Positions 24,470 through 34,435 of a stretch of DNA of 64,000 bases are shown one piece after another. The position numbers and the translations under genes were made by a program. Every line of letters starts with the position of its first letter. Positions within the stretch are counted from its first letter, which is position 1. The stretch spans positions 1 through 64,000 of the forward strand of contig NZ_JBEOMB010000045.1 of the NCBI RefSeq assembly GCF_046000175.1, read 5' to 3'. The stretch comes from Rhodoplanes sp046000175 (GTDB taxonomy: Bacteria > Pseudomonadota > Alphaproteobacteria > Rhizobiales > Xanthobacteraceae). A model generated the notes under the pieces. That model did not search any database. It was not told where the DNA came from and was given only the letters and a program-made list of their open reading frames with translations.

Positions 24470-24829
24470 TCACGCCTTCGGCAGGCCGCCGCGCTCGAAC
24501 ACCGGCGTGTCCTCGTCACGGTCCTCCGCGCCGGGGCCGGTGGCGATGTCCTCGGCGGCGCGTCGCGTCGCCTCCTCGGTCTCGCTCAGTCCGTCCGCGG
24601 TCTCGTCGGCGCCGGTTCCGGGCTGGTGCGCGCCCGTCACGGCGCTGCGCGGCACCGCGCCGACGTCCCGCCGGCGGGCCTCGTCGTCGAAGTCGCTGCG
24701 ATCGGCAGGATCGCGCTCGGCCGAACGGCCGCCGGGGGTCTCCAGCAGAGGCCGGTCGGCATCGCTCACCTGGCCCTGATCGGCGAAGCCCTTTCCGGGC
24801 GGTCTCGCGCGCGTCTCGTCACGGTCCAT
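24470..24829 (-). CDS. Small acidic, probably disordered hypothetical protein
   Basis: A 119-residue protein rich in Asp, Glu, Arg and Ala with no hydrophobic core. It contains LLETPGGRSAERDPADRSDF and ends DTPVFERGGLPKA. CAGGGAGA lies eight bases before the ATG, which supports a real gene. The composition suggests an intrinsically disordered cytosolic protein. No function is recognised. It is convergent with the secreted protein and downstream of coxM on the same strand. Confidence 0.5.
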   Translation of the reverse strand: MDRDETRARPPGKGFADQGQVSDADRPLLETPGGRSAERDPADRSDFDDEARRRDVGAVPRSAVTGAHQPGTGADETADGLSETEEATRRAAEDIATGPGAEDRDEDTPVFERGGLPKA

Positions 24830-24926
24830 GCGGGGTCTCCCTGTCCCGGGGAAACCCGTCGCCGGAGAGGCCGTTCCGTCACGCCGGCAGGCCCCGGCGA
24901 CGGCGTGACGGCGGGCTGCGGCCGGA

Positions 24927-25787
24927 TCAGGCGCCGAAGGCGCTGCGCAGCGCGCGGCTGAGCGCGAAGGCGTAGTTGTGGAGATTGGCGTCGGCGAGGG
25001 CCGGCAGGCCCTCGATCATCTCCTCGCAGGCCTCGAGCCGCATGGCGGGGAGGTCCGGCGGACGCTCGGCGAAGGCCTTCGACACGTCGGCGAGGATCAG
25101 CGGCGGGCACTTCAGGCCGCCGAGCACGACGCGGCTGGCGCCGCGCTCCGGATCCGAGATCACGGCAGCGATCGCGTCGGCCGATTCGCTGACCGTCCGG
25201 GTGACCTTGTAGTAGCCCCAGCGCGCTCGCTTCGACGATCGCGGCAGGCTGATCGACGTGACGATCTCGGCGGTGCCGAGCGCGTTGGTGAACGCCTCGG
25301 GGTAGAAGCGGGTGATCGGGATGCGGCGCTCGCCCTCCGGCGACAGCGTCACCATGGTGGCGTCGAGCGCGACGAGGGCGGTCGGCCAGTCGGCGCAGGG
25401 GTCGGCCCAGCATGCGGTGCCGCCGAGCGTGCCGCGGTTGCGGACGTCGCGGTGCGCGATGCCGTGCGCCACATAGGGCAGCATGCCGGCGACCGGATCG
25501 GGCACCAGCCCGTCCTCGATCATCGCATGGGTCACCATGGCGCCGACCATCACGGTGTCGCCGTGCGCCTCGATCATGCGCAGCTCGGTGGCTTGGCCGA
25601 GGTCGACGAGCACGTGCGGGACCGTCGACCGCAGGCTCATCTGCGGGATCAGCGACTGACCGCCCGCCATGACCACGCCGCGCTCGCCGCACTGGGCCAG
25701 CACGTTGACGGCCTCCTCGGCGCAGAGCACCCGGACATAATCGAAATGCGCAGCGTCCATGCAGACGTCCAGCGAGGGTTCCTTCAT
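24927..25787 (-). CDS. FAD-binding (CoxM-type) subunit of a molybdenum hydroxylase
   Basis: A 286-residue flavoprotein of the xanthine dehydrogenase/CO dehydrogenase medium-subunit family. The FAD pyrophosphate loop MAGGQSLIPQMSLR (about residues 41-54) and the second motif RNRGTLGGTACWADPCADWP (about 117-136) are clear. It normally passes electrons from a [2Fe-2S] small subunit in a complex with a molybdopterin large subunit. Neither CoxS nor CoxL is in the window, so it stands alone and its partners are unknown. Confidence 0.9.
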   Translation of the reverse strand: MKEPSLDVCMDAAHFDYVRVLCAEEAVNVLAQCGERGVVMAGGQSLIPQMSLRSTVPHVLVDLGQATELRMIEAHGDTVMVGAMVTHAMIEDGLVPDPVAGMLPYVAHGIAHRDVRNRGTLGGTACWADPCADWPTALVALDATMVTLSPEGERRIPITRFYPEAFTNALGTAEIVTSISLPRSSKRARWGYYKVTRTVSESADAIAAVISDPERGASRVVLGGLKCPPLILADVSKAFAERPPDLPAMRLEACEEMIEGLPALADANLHNYAFALSRALRSAFGA

Positions 25788-26213
25788 GGGGCGCCTCCCG
25801 GCCGGGAGCGCGCCCGATCCTCACGATCGAACGGCCCGCCTTCGATTGCCCGAACGGGCGAGGCCGACGGCGCCGGCATTATCCGCGCGAGGCTCCGGTT
25901 GCGGGCCTCGCAGACGTGTCTCGTTGCGCGAGCCGGGGCCGCGGGACGCGGCGCGTCCGAAAACAGGAAGGTCCAGCGATCCAACACGGTCCTGAGCCGG
26001 GCTCGTCACGAAACAGTCCGAGGTTGACGCAACCCCGGACGTTCCTGCTCTCACGGAAATCAGGTCGTTGTCAATTTGTCAGAACACGGCCTGAGTCCGG
26101 TGTTCTGGACAGCGGGCCGGAGGCGCTCGCCGCCTCGTCACTGCGCCGCCGCGGCGATGCCGCCCGTCCCCCGTCCGCCCGGAAGCTGACGCGGACGCGG
26201 CGGCGCGAATCGT
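25788..26213. other. 426-base gap between coxM-type gene and UXS gene
   Basis: No gene supported. The coxM promoter should lie at the left side. An inverted repeat at 26080-26107 may be the end of the UXS transcript. Confidence 0.45.
26080..26107. terminator. Inverted repeat downstream of UXS
   Basis: CAGAACAC and GTGTTCTG are separated by 12 bases that can extend the stem by two or three pairs. It lies about 107-134 bases after the UXS stop, with AATTTG next to it. A weak terminator is possible. Confidence 0.35.
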
Positions 26214-27278
<1,065 letters not shown>

Positions 27279-27440
27279 GCGCGCTCTCCTTCTTCGTGAT
27301 CCGTCTGTTTCTTTCGTCATCCGTCTGCCAGGCCCGGCGCCGCGTGGCGGATAACCGGGCTCGACGCCCGATCCCGCCCCGGCCGGACGGATCTCGTTCT
27401 ACAAACCGCGTGCGGGCGACGAGAGTTCCTGATCAAGTCG

Positions 27441-28553
27441 TCAGGCGACCGCATCCACGGCTCTTGCCGCGACGGCCCGCGCCCGCGCGGCCCGCGCTTC
27501 GGCGTGGTGGTCCTCGAGCGCGCGGGCGCGCTCGCGCGCCGTGTGGCAGGCGAGTGTCCGTCGGCGTGCCGCCGCCGCGATGTCGCGCCGGCGCTCCTCC
27601 GGCATGTCGCGCAGGATCGCCATGGCCTCCTCGGTCGTGTCCGCGACCAGAATCTCGGAGCCCGGCGCGTAGAAGGCATCGAGCCCGGCCCAGCGATCCG
27701 AGATGACCGGCACGCCGCAGGCACCGGCCTCGAACAGCCGCACGCTCGGCGACCAGCCGGCTGCGATCATGTCGGCCCGGGTGACGTTGAGGGTGAAGCG
27801 CTGCCCGCAGTAGAAGCGGGCGTGCTCCTGCGGCGGCAGGTGATCGATCCGCGCGACGTTCGCGGGCCAGTCGAGCATGGGGGGATACTGCGGCCCGGCG
27901 ACCGCGAAGCGCAGCGCCGGCAGGCGACGCGCCGGCTCGACCAGCAGCCGATCGAGCGTCGGCTGGCGATCCGGACTGTAGGTGCCGACATAGCCGAGCG
28001 CGAGATGCGGAACGACGTCGTGCGGCCTGTGCAGCTCCGGATCGACGGCGCAATAGAGCGGCCGCGCCGCCCGCGCACCCCAGGTCTCCTCGATCAGCTC
28101 CAGCACGGGGCCGCCGGTGAACGACAGATAAAGATCGAAGCGCGGCACCAACGCAGGGGCGATGTAGTCGGTGACGCCCTGCTCGAGCCGCTTCAGCGTC
28201 ACCGGCGTGTCGATGTCGTAGAAGGCCGTGATGCCGCGCGCCTCGGTCGTCACCCAGTCGGCGATCGCGGTGCCGTCCGGCACGAAGGAGCCGAGGATCA
28301 CGAGATCGGCCTCGCGCACCAGGCCGCCGTGCCGGCGCGGCAGCTCGGCGAGCGACTCGTAGAGCTCGATCCGGCACCAGTCGGGCCGGACCAGATCACG
28401 ATGGTCGCGATACCAGGCGACGTCCCGCTCGAGAAACGTCACGCGGTGACCGCGATCGGCCAGCGCTTTGATCAGCGCCCGGTACGTCGTGGCGTGGCCG
28501 TTGCCCCAGGACGACGTGATCGAGAGGCCGAGGACGACGATGTCGAGCGTCAT
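27441..28553 (-). CDS. CgeB-like glycosyltransferase (A)
   Basis: A 370-residue GT-B protein. The N-terminal Rossmann part opens LDIVVLGLSITSSWGNGHAT. The C-terminal part holds SPSVRLFEAGACGVPVISDR, the donor-binding region of the CgeB/Glyco_trans_1_2 type. It probably transfers a sugar from a nucleotide donor; donor and acceptor are unknown. The ATG overlaps the stop of glycosyltransferase B by four bases. It is closely similar to the protein at 38336-39481, which has SSTWGNGHAT at the same place, so the two are paralogues. Confidence 0.8.
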   Translation of the reverse strand: MTLDIVVLGLSITSSWGNGHATTYRALIKALADRGHRVTFLERDVAWYRDHRDLVRPDWCRIELYESLAELPRRHGGLVREADLVILGSFVPDGTAIADWVTTEARGITAFYDIDTPVTLKRLEQGVTDYIAPALVPRFDLYLSFTGGPVLELIEETWGARAARPLYCAVDPELHRPHDVVPHLALGYVGTYSPDRQPTLDRLLVEPARRLPALRFAVAGPQYPPMLDWPANVARIDHLPPQEHARFYCGQRFTLNVTRADMIAAGWSPSVRLFEAGACGVPVISDRWAGLDAFYAPGSEILVADTTEEAMAILRDMPEERRRDIAAAARRRTLACHTARERARALEDHHAEARAARARAVAARAVDAVA

Positions 28554-29650
28554 TCCGCGGCCTCCTGCCCGAGCGACGGACGCGCCGGAATGCCGAGCCG
28601 GTCCAGCACGGTGCGGGCGCGGTGCGCGTAGGTGTGCTCGGCGAGGACGCGGGCATGCCCGGCCACCCCGATGCGGCGCGCCGTTGCCGCGTCGAGACCG
28701 TCGAGCAGCGCGGCGACCTCGGCGCCCGAGTCGGCGACGAGAATCTCGCGCTCCGGCTCGAGAAACTGGTCGATGCCCTCCCAACGGTCGGTGATCAGGC
28801 AGGCGCCGGCGCCGGCCGCCTCGAACACGCGGGTCGGCGGCGAGAAGCCGTAGCGCGCCATGCTGGCGCGATTGATGTTGAGGGTGGCGAGCGACGAGCA
28901 GAAGAAGGCGTTGTGATCGGCGCTGCCGACGTGACCGAGCCGGCGCACGTTCGCCGCCATCGGCTTGTCCTCCCAGCCGGCGCCGCCGAGCAGGAAGCTC
29001 CGCGCCGGCAGCCGCGCCGCGGCGCCGAGGAAGAAGTCCTCGACGCGCGCTTCGCGGTCCGGCAGGCGGTTGCCGAGAAAGCCGAGATCGCAGCGCCATT
29101 CGTCGCGCGGCGCGACCGGGTGGTGGGTGTCGGGATCGACGGCGTTGTAGATCGGCACGCAGGCGCGGGCGCCGAGCGCCGTGTAGGCGTCGACCACCGG
29201 CTCGCCGCCCCCGTAGGTGAAGACGAGATCGTAGCGCGGGATGGCGTCGCGCAGATGATCGTTCGGGTTCGCCGCGACGGCGTCGAGCGTCGCCGGCGCG
29301 TCGACGTCCCAATAGACGCAGGCGGCGCCGGGGCGCACGGCGCTCGGCACGGCGATCTCCAGCTCGCGGTCGAAGACGCCGACGCCGCTCGCCTTGACCA
29401 GCAGATCGGCGTCGCGGCCCGCTTCGTCGAGCGCCCGGCGCCAGCCCTCGGCGGTCGCCGGGTAGACGACGACGCGCGCCCAGGCCGGGTCGGCGATGTC
29501 GCGATGCTGCTGGCGCTGATAGGCGTCGGGCTCGTAGAACACGACGTCGACGCCGTGCGCGGCGAGCGCCTTCAGGAGCCCGCGATAGTAGGTGGCCGCC
29601 CCGTTCCAGTAGGAGGAGACGAGGCTCGATCCGAAGAAGCGCAGTCTCAT
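28550..29650 (-). CDS. CgeB-like glycosyltransferase (B)
   Basis: A 366-residue GT-B protein starting MRLRFFGSSLVSSYWNGAAT. The donor region reads FSPPTRVFEAAGAGACLITD, close to the other CgeB-like proteins of the locus. ATG 29650 overlaps the upstream stop by four bases, and its own stop overlaps the next ATG, so it is translationally coupled on both sides. Specificity cannot be read from sequence. Confidence 0.8.
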   Translation of the reverse strand: MRLRFFGSSLVSSYWNGAATYYRGLLKALAAHGVDVVFYEPDAYQRQQHRDIADPAWARVVVYPATAEGWRRALDEAGRDADLLVKASGVGVFDRELEIAVPSAVRPGAACVYWDVDAPATLDAVAANPNDHLRDAIPRYDLVFTYGGGEPVVDAYTALGARACVPIYNAVDPDTHHPVAPRDEWRCDLGFLGNRLPDREARVEDFFLGAAARLPARSFLLGGAGWEDKPMAANVRRLGHVGSADHNAFFCSSLATLNINRASMARYGFSPPTRVFEAAGAGACLITDRWEGIDQFLEPEREILVADSGAEVAALLDGLDAATARRIGVAGHARVLAEHTYAHRARTVLDRLGIPARPSLGQEAAE

Positions 29651-30789
29651 GACACGGCGATCCTGATAAGCTCGGCGGAACGGGCCGAGGAGGCAGAGGC
29701 GAGGTCGTCGCGAACCGAGGCGACGATGTCGAAGAGTTCGGCGACGCGATGCGCGCAGGTGTGGCGGGCGCGGATCGCGGCGAGCCCCGTGCGCGCGAGC
29801 GTCTCGGCGCGGTCGCGATCGCGCAGCACGGCGGCGAGCGCCGCCGTCATGCCGTCGCGATCGGCGACCTTCAGATAGCTGCCGTCGGGGAAGAGGCCTT
29901 CGGAGTCGTCCCAGGGCGCGCTGACCAACGGGATGCCACAGGCGAGCGCCTCGAACATCCTGATGGTCGGGATGCCGCGCAGCGCCTCGGCATAGGGGCG
30001 GCGCGGCACATGGACGGTGACGCGGGCGCGGGCGAAGGCTTCCGGCGCGCGGTGGTTGGGGAGCCATCCTGAGTAATCGATGTCGCGTGCGGCGAGCTCG
30101 GCGCGCGCCGCCGCGGGCCAGCGCACGCCGTGCACGCGCGCCGCGAGGCCGAGCGACGCCACCGGGTCCATCAGGAAGGTCTTCAGCTCCGCATCGCGTT
30201 CGCCGTCGCCGTAATTTCCGATGAACACGAGATCCCGTTCCTTTTCGCGCGGGAGCGGCCGGAACAGGGCCGTGTCGGCGGCCTCGTGCCAGGTGAAGAC
30301 ACGGCGGCCCCAGCCACGCATCAGATAGACTTGGCGCAGCACCTCGCCGAAGGCGAGCACGCCGTCATAGCCGTCGAGATCGAAGCGCCCGATCTCGTCC
30401 GGCGCCGTGACGGCCCGGTGGTGCGTGTCGTGGAAGAACAGCAGGAACCGGCCGCCGGCCGTACGGCGGGCGCCGAGCGCGGCGATCAGGCCCGGCTCGT
30501 TCCACTCGTGCGCCAGGACGAGGTCGGCGCCGTCGAGCGCGTGATCGAGATCCGGGCCGGCGGCATCGTAACGGTGAAGCCCGACGCCGGGGACGAGCAC
30601 GGCCGCCGGCGCGAGCGCGTCCGGGCCGCCGTCGGCGACCGCGTTGGTGCGGCTCCAGCCGTCGGCCGGCTCGTGCACGTCGACCACGTGGCCGGTGCGC
30701 AGCAGCTCGCGCGCAATGCCGCGCAAAAAGTGCGCGTTGCCGTGGTTCCAGCAGGATTCGATCGAGTGGCAGAAGATCACGACCTTCAT
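29647..30789 (-). CDS. CgeB-like glycosyltransferase (C)
   Basis: A 380-residue GT-B protein starting KVVIFCHSIESCWNHGNAHF. The C-terminal donor site reads IPTIRMFEALACGIPLVSAP. The motif order is as in A and B, but sequence is more diverged, so it may use a different acceptor. Four-base overlaps join it to B and to the GT4 gene. Confidence 0.8.
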   Translation of the reverse strand: MKVVIFCHSIESCWNHGNAHFLRGIARELLRTGHVVDVHEPADGWSRTNAVADGGPDALAPAAVLVPGVGLHRYDAAGPDLDHALDGADLVLAHEWNEPGLIAALGARRTAGGRFLLFFHDTHHRAVTAPDEIGRFDLDGYDGVLAFGEVLRQVYLMRGWGRRVFTWHEAADTALFRPLPREKERDLVFIGNYGDGERDAELKTFLMDPVASLGLAARVHGVRWPAAARAELAARDIDYSGWLPNHRAPEAFARARVTVHVPRRPYAEALRGIPTIRMFEALACGIPLVSAPWDDSEGLFPDGSYLKVADRDGMTAALAAVLRDRDRAETLARTGLAAIRARHTCAHRVAELFDIVASVRDDLASASSARSAELIRIAVS

Positions 30790-31928
30790 GCCACGGCCTC
30801 CGGCGTCCGGGAGGCCGCGTCGATCGCCGGGCCCACGTCGCGCGCGATCAAGTCGTATTGCCTCTCGATACGGTCAGTCATGGCGTCGACCGTGTAGGTT
30901 CCGGCGCGCGCCTTCGCGGCCCGTCGCAACGCGGCGCGCCGGACCGGGTCGGCGGCGAGTGCCGTCACCGCCGATGCGACTGCGGCCGGCTCGCCGGGCG
31001 GCACGAACACGGCGGCGCCGTCCCACAGCTCGCGCAGGGTCGGGATATCGGTGAGGACGAGGGCCGCTCCGCAGGCGGTCGCCTCGGCGATGGTGAGGCC
31101 GAACGGCTCGTAGCGCGCCGGCGCGACAAAGATCTCGGCGGCGTGCATCTCGGCGTGCAGCGCGGCCCGGTCGAGTGTGCCCAGCAGCGTGACTCCTTCC
31201 GGTGCGGTGACAGCGGTTCCGCCGTCGGGCGCCGTCGCGGCCCCGGCGATGCGGACCGGCCAGGGCAGGGTGGGTGCCGCGGCGAGCAGCGTGTCGATCC
31301 CCTTCGCCTCGTCCCACAGCCGGCCGGCGGCTAGCACGACGCGTCGGCGGGTGTGCGGCGCGAGCCGGCCTGGGAGTGTGATGCCGTTCGGAATCACGAT
31401 GCCGTCGCGACGCGGCGCGTAGATCGACGTGATCAGGTCGCGGAACGCACGGGTCGGCGCGACCCACGCGTCGGCGGCGGCGAGGCCGGCCGCGACGTTG
31501 TCGCGATAGGGTCGCCAGCGCGGCGCGTCGGGCTCGCCGCCGCGGCAGGCCCGCCACCACGAGCGGACGCAGGAGTGCGCGACCACGAGGGTCGGCGCCC
31601 CGAACCGGACGGTGGCCTCGCGGAACCCGCCGAGGTGGATGATGTCGGGCGCCCACTCCTCGGCGATCGCGCCGAGAACGTCGCGGGCGCGGCCGAGGTC
31701 GTGCCCCTCCGGATCCAACCATTCGAGGGCGAGGTCGGTCGTGACGATTTCCACGCCGTCGATCCCAGCGACGCCGGCCCGCTGGCCCGGACTCGGCTCC
31801 GGCCCGAGCGTGACCAGCAGCACGTCGTGACCACGCCTCGCGAGCGCCGCGGCGAGCGTGGACGCATAGGTCCACACGCCGCCGACGGCGTCGGCGGTCA
31901 TCAGCACGCGCCGGCGCGGCAATGTCAT
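30786..31928 (-). CDS. GT4-family glycosyltransferase
   Basis: A 380-residue retaining GT-B enzyme. The N-terminal domain has VLMTADAVGGVWTYASTLAA. The C-terminal domain carries RRRVVLAAGRLWDEAKGIDT and the EX7E donor motif FGLTIAEATACGAAL, typical of GT4. It may add the first or a key sugar to the acceptor of the locus. MshA, the GT4 that couples a sugar to inositol phosphate in mycothiol synthesis, is a possible functional parallel because inositol-1-phosphate synthase is in the same locus, but this is speculation. Confidence 0.85.
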   Translation of the reverse strand: MTLPRRRVLMTADAVGGVWTYASTLAAALARRGHDVLLVTLGPEPSPGQRAGVAGIDGVEIVTTDLALEWLDPEGHDLGRARDVLGAIAEEWAPDIIHLGGFREATVRFGAPTLVVAHSCVRSWWRACRGGEPDAPRWRPYRDNVAAGLAAADAWVAPTRAFRDLITSIYAPRRDGIVIPNGITLPGRLAPHTRRRVVLAAGRLWDEAKGIDTLLAAAPTLPWPVRIAGAATAPDGGTAVTAPEGVTLLGTLDRAALHAEMHAAEIFVAPARYEPFGLTIAEATACGAALVLTDIPTLRELWDGAAVFVPPGEPAAVASAVTALAADPVRRAALRRAAKARAGTYTVDAMTDRIERQYDLIARDVGPAIDAASRTPEAVA

Positions 31929-33205
31929 GCGCAGCACTCCAGCTCGTGCAGCGGTTTCGGACGCTCCTCCTGGATGTCGCTGAAGCCGGCGAACTGGGCG
32001 AGGTACCAGGCGTGCGCGCGCTCCCAGGCGTCGTCGTCGGGCTCGCCCCACATCCTTCGGTAGTCCGGCGCGCCGGGATAGGGAAACAGCGGCACGGGAT
32101 CGTTCGCCCAGACGCCGGCGGACCGCATGGTGTCGCGCCAACGCTGCACGGTCTCGTCGTCGTCCTGCGGCACCTCGATCAGGTTCGCCTGGACGAACGG
32201 GATGTGACGTTTGGCGGCGAGAAGCCGCTCGGCCAGCTCGTCGGTCGTGAGCCGGCATTTTTTCCCGAGGGCGTCGCGACCTTCCGGCGACAGGCTCTCG
32301 ACGCCGGCCTCGACCGAGACGCAGCCGGCGCGGCCGAGCAGCGCGAGCTGGTCGGGCTTCCACAGGTCGATGCGGGTCTGGACGCCGAACGTCAAGCCGC
32401 GCCCGACGAGCCCGTCCAGAAGCTCCGCGTTGGGCAGGAAGATCTCGTCGATGAAGTAGACATACTCGACGCCCTGCCGCTGGAGCCGCGAAATCTCCTC
32501 CAGCACCGACGCCGCTGGGCGGCGGCGATAGCCGTTGCGGAAGTTCTCTTTGGCGCAGAACGTGCAGTTGTAGGGACAGCCGCGCGAGGCCTCGACCTCG
32601 GCGCCGGGCCCGGTCGGCTCGGCATCGAAGCGGTGGTGATGATGCCGGTGGCGGGCGACGAAGGCATCGGGCCAGGCGAGCGGCGCCATGTCGACGAAAC
32701 GCGCCGCTTGCGGGCCGCCCTGCACCCGGATCGTCCCCGCGTCGCGATAGCAGAGGCCCGGAACTGCGTCGCGCTCGCCGGCGGCGAGACGGACCAGCGT
32801 CTCCTCGCTCTCGCCCATCACCACCACGTCGACGGCGAGCTTGGTCAGCGCGGCGCGCGGCGTGGTCGAGCCGTGCGGCCCGATCGCGACGAGAATCGGC
32901 GCGAGATCGCGCAGCACCCTCGCCGTCTCCTGCGGAACCCGAAGCTCGGGCGGCGCGCAGCGCCAGAACAGATAGGTCGGCGCCGTCGTGATCACGATCA
33001 TGTCCGGCGTCATCGTCCGCACCTGATCGGTCAGATCGGCGAGCGACAGCCCGAACAGATGCGCGTCGATGATCCGCGTCTCGTGCCCGGCCGCTGCGAG
33101 AAGCTGCGCCGCGCAACCGAGCTCGATCGGCAGATGCGGCGCCCGGCAGCCGAAATAGATGCTGCCATCGTAGCGCCAGGGCGGATTGACGAGGGCGACC
33201 CGCAT
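31925..33205 (-). CDS. B12-binding radical SAM enzyme
   Basis: A 426-residue protein. The N-terminal domain opens RVALVNPPWRYDGSIYFGCR and looks like the cobalamin-binding fold of this class. The radical SAM domain follows at about residue 180, with the [4Fe-4S] motif CPYNCTFC. Such proteins often methylate inert carbon or rearrange carbon skeletons, with a methyl- or adenosylcobalamin intermediate. The locus suggests a modified sugar or cyclitol substrate. ATG 33205 shares one base with the stop of the epimerase. The short frame extension upstream to 33283 is the tail of that gene in another frame. Confidence 0.82.
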   Translation of the reverse strand: MRVALVNPPWRYDGSIYFGCRAPHLPIELGCAAQLLAAAGHETRIIDAHLFGLSLADLTDQVRTMTPDMIVITTAPTYLFWRCAPPELRVPQETARVLRDLAPILVAIGPHGSTTPRAALTKLAVDVVVMGESEETLVRLAAGERDAVPGLCYRDAGTIRVQGGPQAARFVDMAPLAWPDAFVARHRHHHHRFDAEPTGPGAEVEASRGCPYNCTFCAKENFRNGYRRRPAASVLEEISRLQRQGVEYVYFIDEIFLPNAELLDGLVGRGLTFGVQTRIDLWKPDQLALLGRAGCVSVEAGVESLSPEGRDALGKKCRLTTDELAERLLAAKRHIPFVQANLIEVPQDDDETVQRWRDTMRSAGVWANDPVPLFPYPGAPDYRRMWGEPDDDAWERAHAWYLAQFAGFSDIQEERPKPLHELECCA

Positions 33206-34332
33206 CACGCCACCAGGCCGCGCCGCTCGAGCTCGGCGGTCGCGTGCTCGACCTGATCGACCGCGATCTCGGTCGCGAGCCACTCGGCGAGCTCGGTCAG
33301 GCCCGTCTGGAAGTCGACCTGTGGGGCGTAGCCGAGGCGGCTGAGGCTCTTGCTCAGGTCGGCGAAGCAGTGGCGGATGTCGCCGGTGCGGAACTTTCCG
33401 GTGATGTGCGGGGCGAGGTCGCTCGCGTTCATCACGCCGGCGAGGTCGTGCGCGACCGACGTAATGGTGCGGCTCGCCCCGGAGCCCACGTTGAACACCT
33501 CGCCGACGCCCGTCTCCGTGCTCAGTGCCAGCAGGCAGGCGCGCGCGACGTCGCGCACATGAACAAAGTCCCGCCGCTGCGCGCCGTCCTCGAACACCAG
33601 CGGAGGGCGTCGGTTGAGAAGCCGTGCGGCGAAAATCGCCAGCACGCCCGTGTAGGGGTTGGACAGCGCCTGATGCGGCCCGAACACGTTGAAGAATCGC
33701 AGCGCGACGGTCGGGATGCCGTAGGCGCGGCCGGTGATCAGCGCCATGCGCTCCTGCACGTACTTGTTGAGCGCATAGATCGAGTTGAGGGCGGGGTGCT
33801 TGGTCTCCGGCGTGGGCACCGCCTCGAGCGGCGTGCCGTCGTGATCCTCGGGCTCCCAGCGGCCACGACGGAGCTGATCGGCGCTGCGGTCGGCCGGCTC
33901 GACCAGCGTGCCGTCCGGACGCCGTGCGAGGCCCTCGCCATAGACGCTCATCGACGAGGCGACGACCAGGCGCTCGACCGGCCGGCGCAGCAGCGCCTCC
34001 ATCAGCACCGCGGTGCCGAGGTCGTTGGTGTCCGTGTACGAGACGATCTCGTACATGCTCTGGCCGACGCCGACGGCGGCGGCCAGATGGATCACGGCGT
34101 CGGTGTCGGCCAGCAGCTTCGACAGGACGTCGGCATCGCGGACGTCGCCGACGATCAGCTCGGACTCGGGCGAGAGGTGACGGGGCCGGCGGGCGCCGCG
34201 CGCGTCGGGGCCGTGCACCTGCGGGTCGAGGGTGTCGAGAACTCGGACCTGATCACCACGCTCGAGCAGGAGATCCGTGACATGGGACCCGATGAAACCC
34301 GCTCCCCCAGTCACCAGAACACGCCGCGCCAT
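33205..34332 (-). CDS. NAD-dependent sugar epimerase/dehydratase
   Basis: A 375-residue extended SDR. It has VLVTGGAGFIGSHVTDLLLE at the start, an SMSVYGEG region and the YALNKYVQERM stretch (Tyr-x3-Lys). It likely epimerises or dehydrates a nucleotide-linked sugar. AAAGGGAGAG precedes the ATG. A 103-base gap separates it from the frameshifted mutase gene upstream, where a promoter for the downstream block (34332 to 26214) might lie. The exact substrate is unknown. Confidence 0.85.
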   Translation of the reverse strand: MARRVLVTGGAGFIGSHVTDLLLERGDQVRVLDTLDPQVHGPDARGARRPRHLSPESELIVGDVRDADVLSKLLADTDAVIHLAAAVGVGQSMYEIVSYTDTNDLGTAVLMEALLRRPVERLVVASSMSVYGEGLARRPDGTLVEPADRSADQLRRGRWEPEDHDGTPLEAVPTPETKHPALNSIYALNKYVQERMALITGRAYGIPTVALRFFNVFGPHQALSNPYTGVLAIFAARLLNRRPPLVFEDGAQRRDFVHVRDVARACLLALSTETGVGEVFNVGSGASRTITSVAHDLAGVMNASDLAPHITGKFRTGDIRHCFADLSKSLSRLGYAPQVDFQTGLTELAEWLATEIAVDQVEHATAELERRGLVA

Positions 34333-34435
34333 CGTCTCTCCCTTTCGTCGATCCGACGATGGGCGAACGCGACGTCCGGATCATTGTTCCTGCACGAAGG
34401 TGTGGCGGCACCGAATCGGTAAGCTGCTGGCGGAA

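Noticed and set aside
27279..27320. ATG start of UDP-xylose synthase at 27320
   Set aside because: The GTG at 27278 has a perfect AAGGAG site, while the ATG has none; the longer form is still possible.
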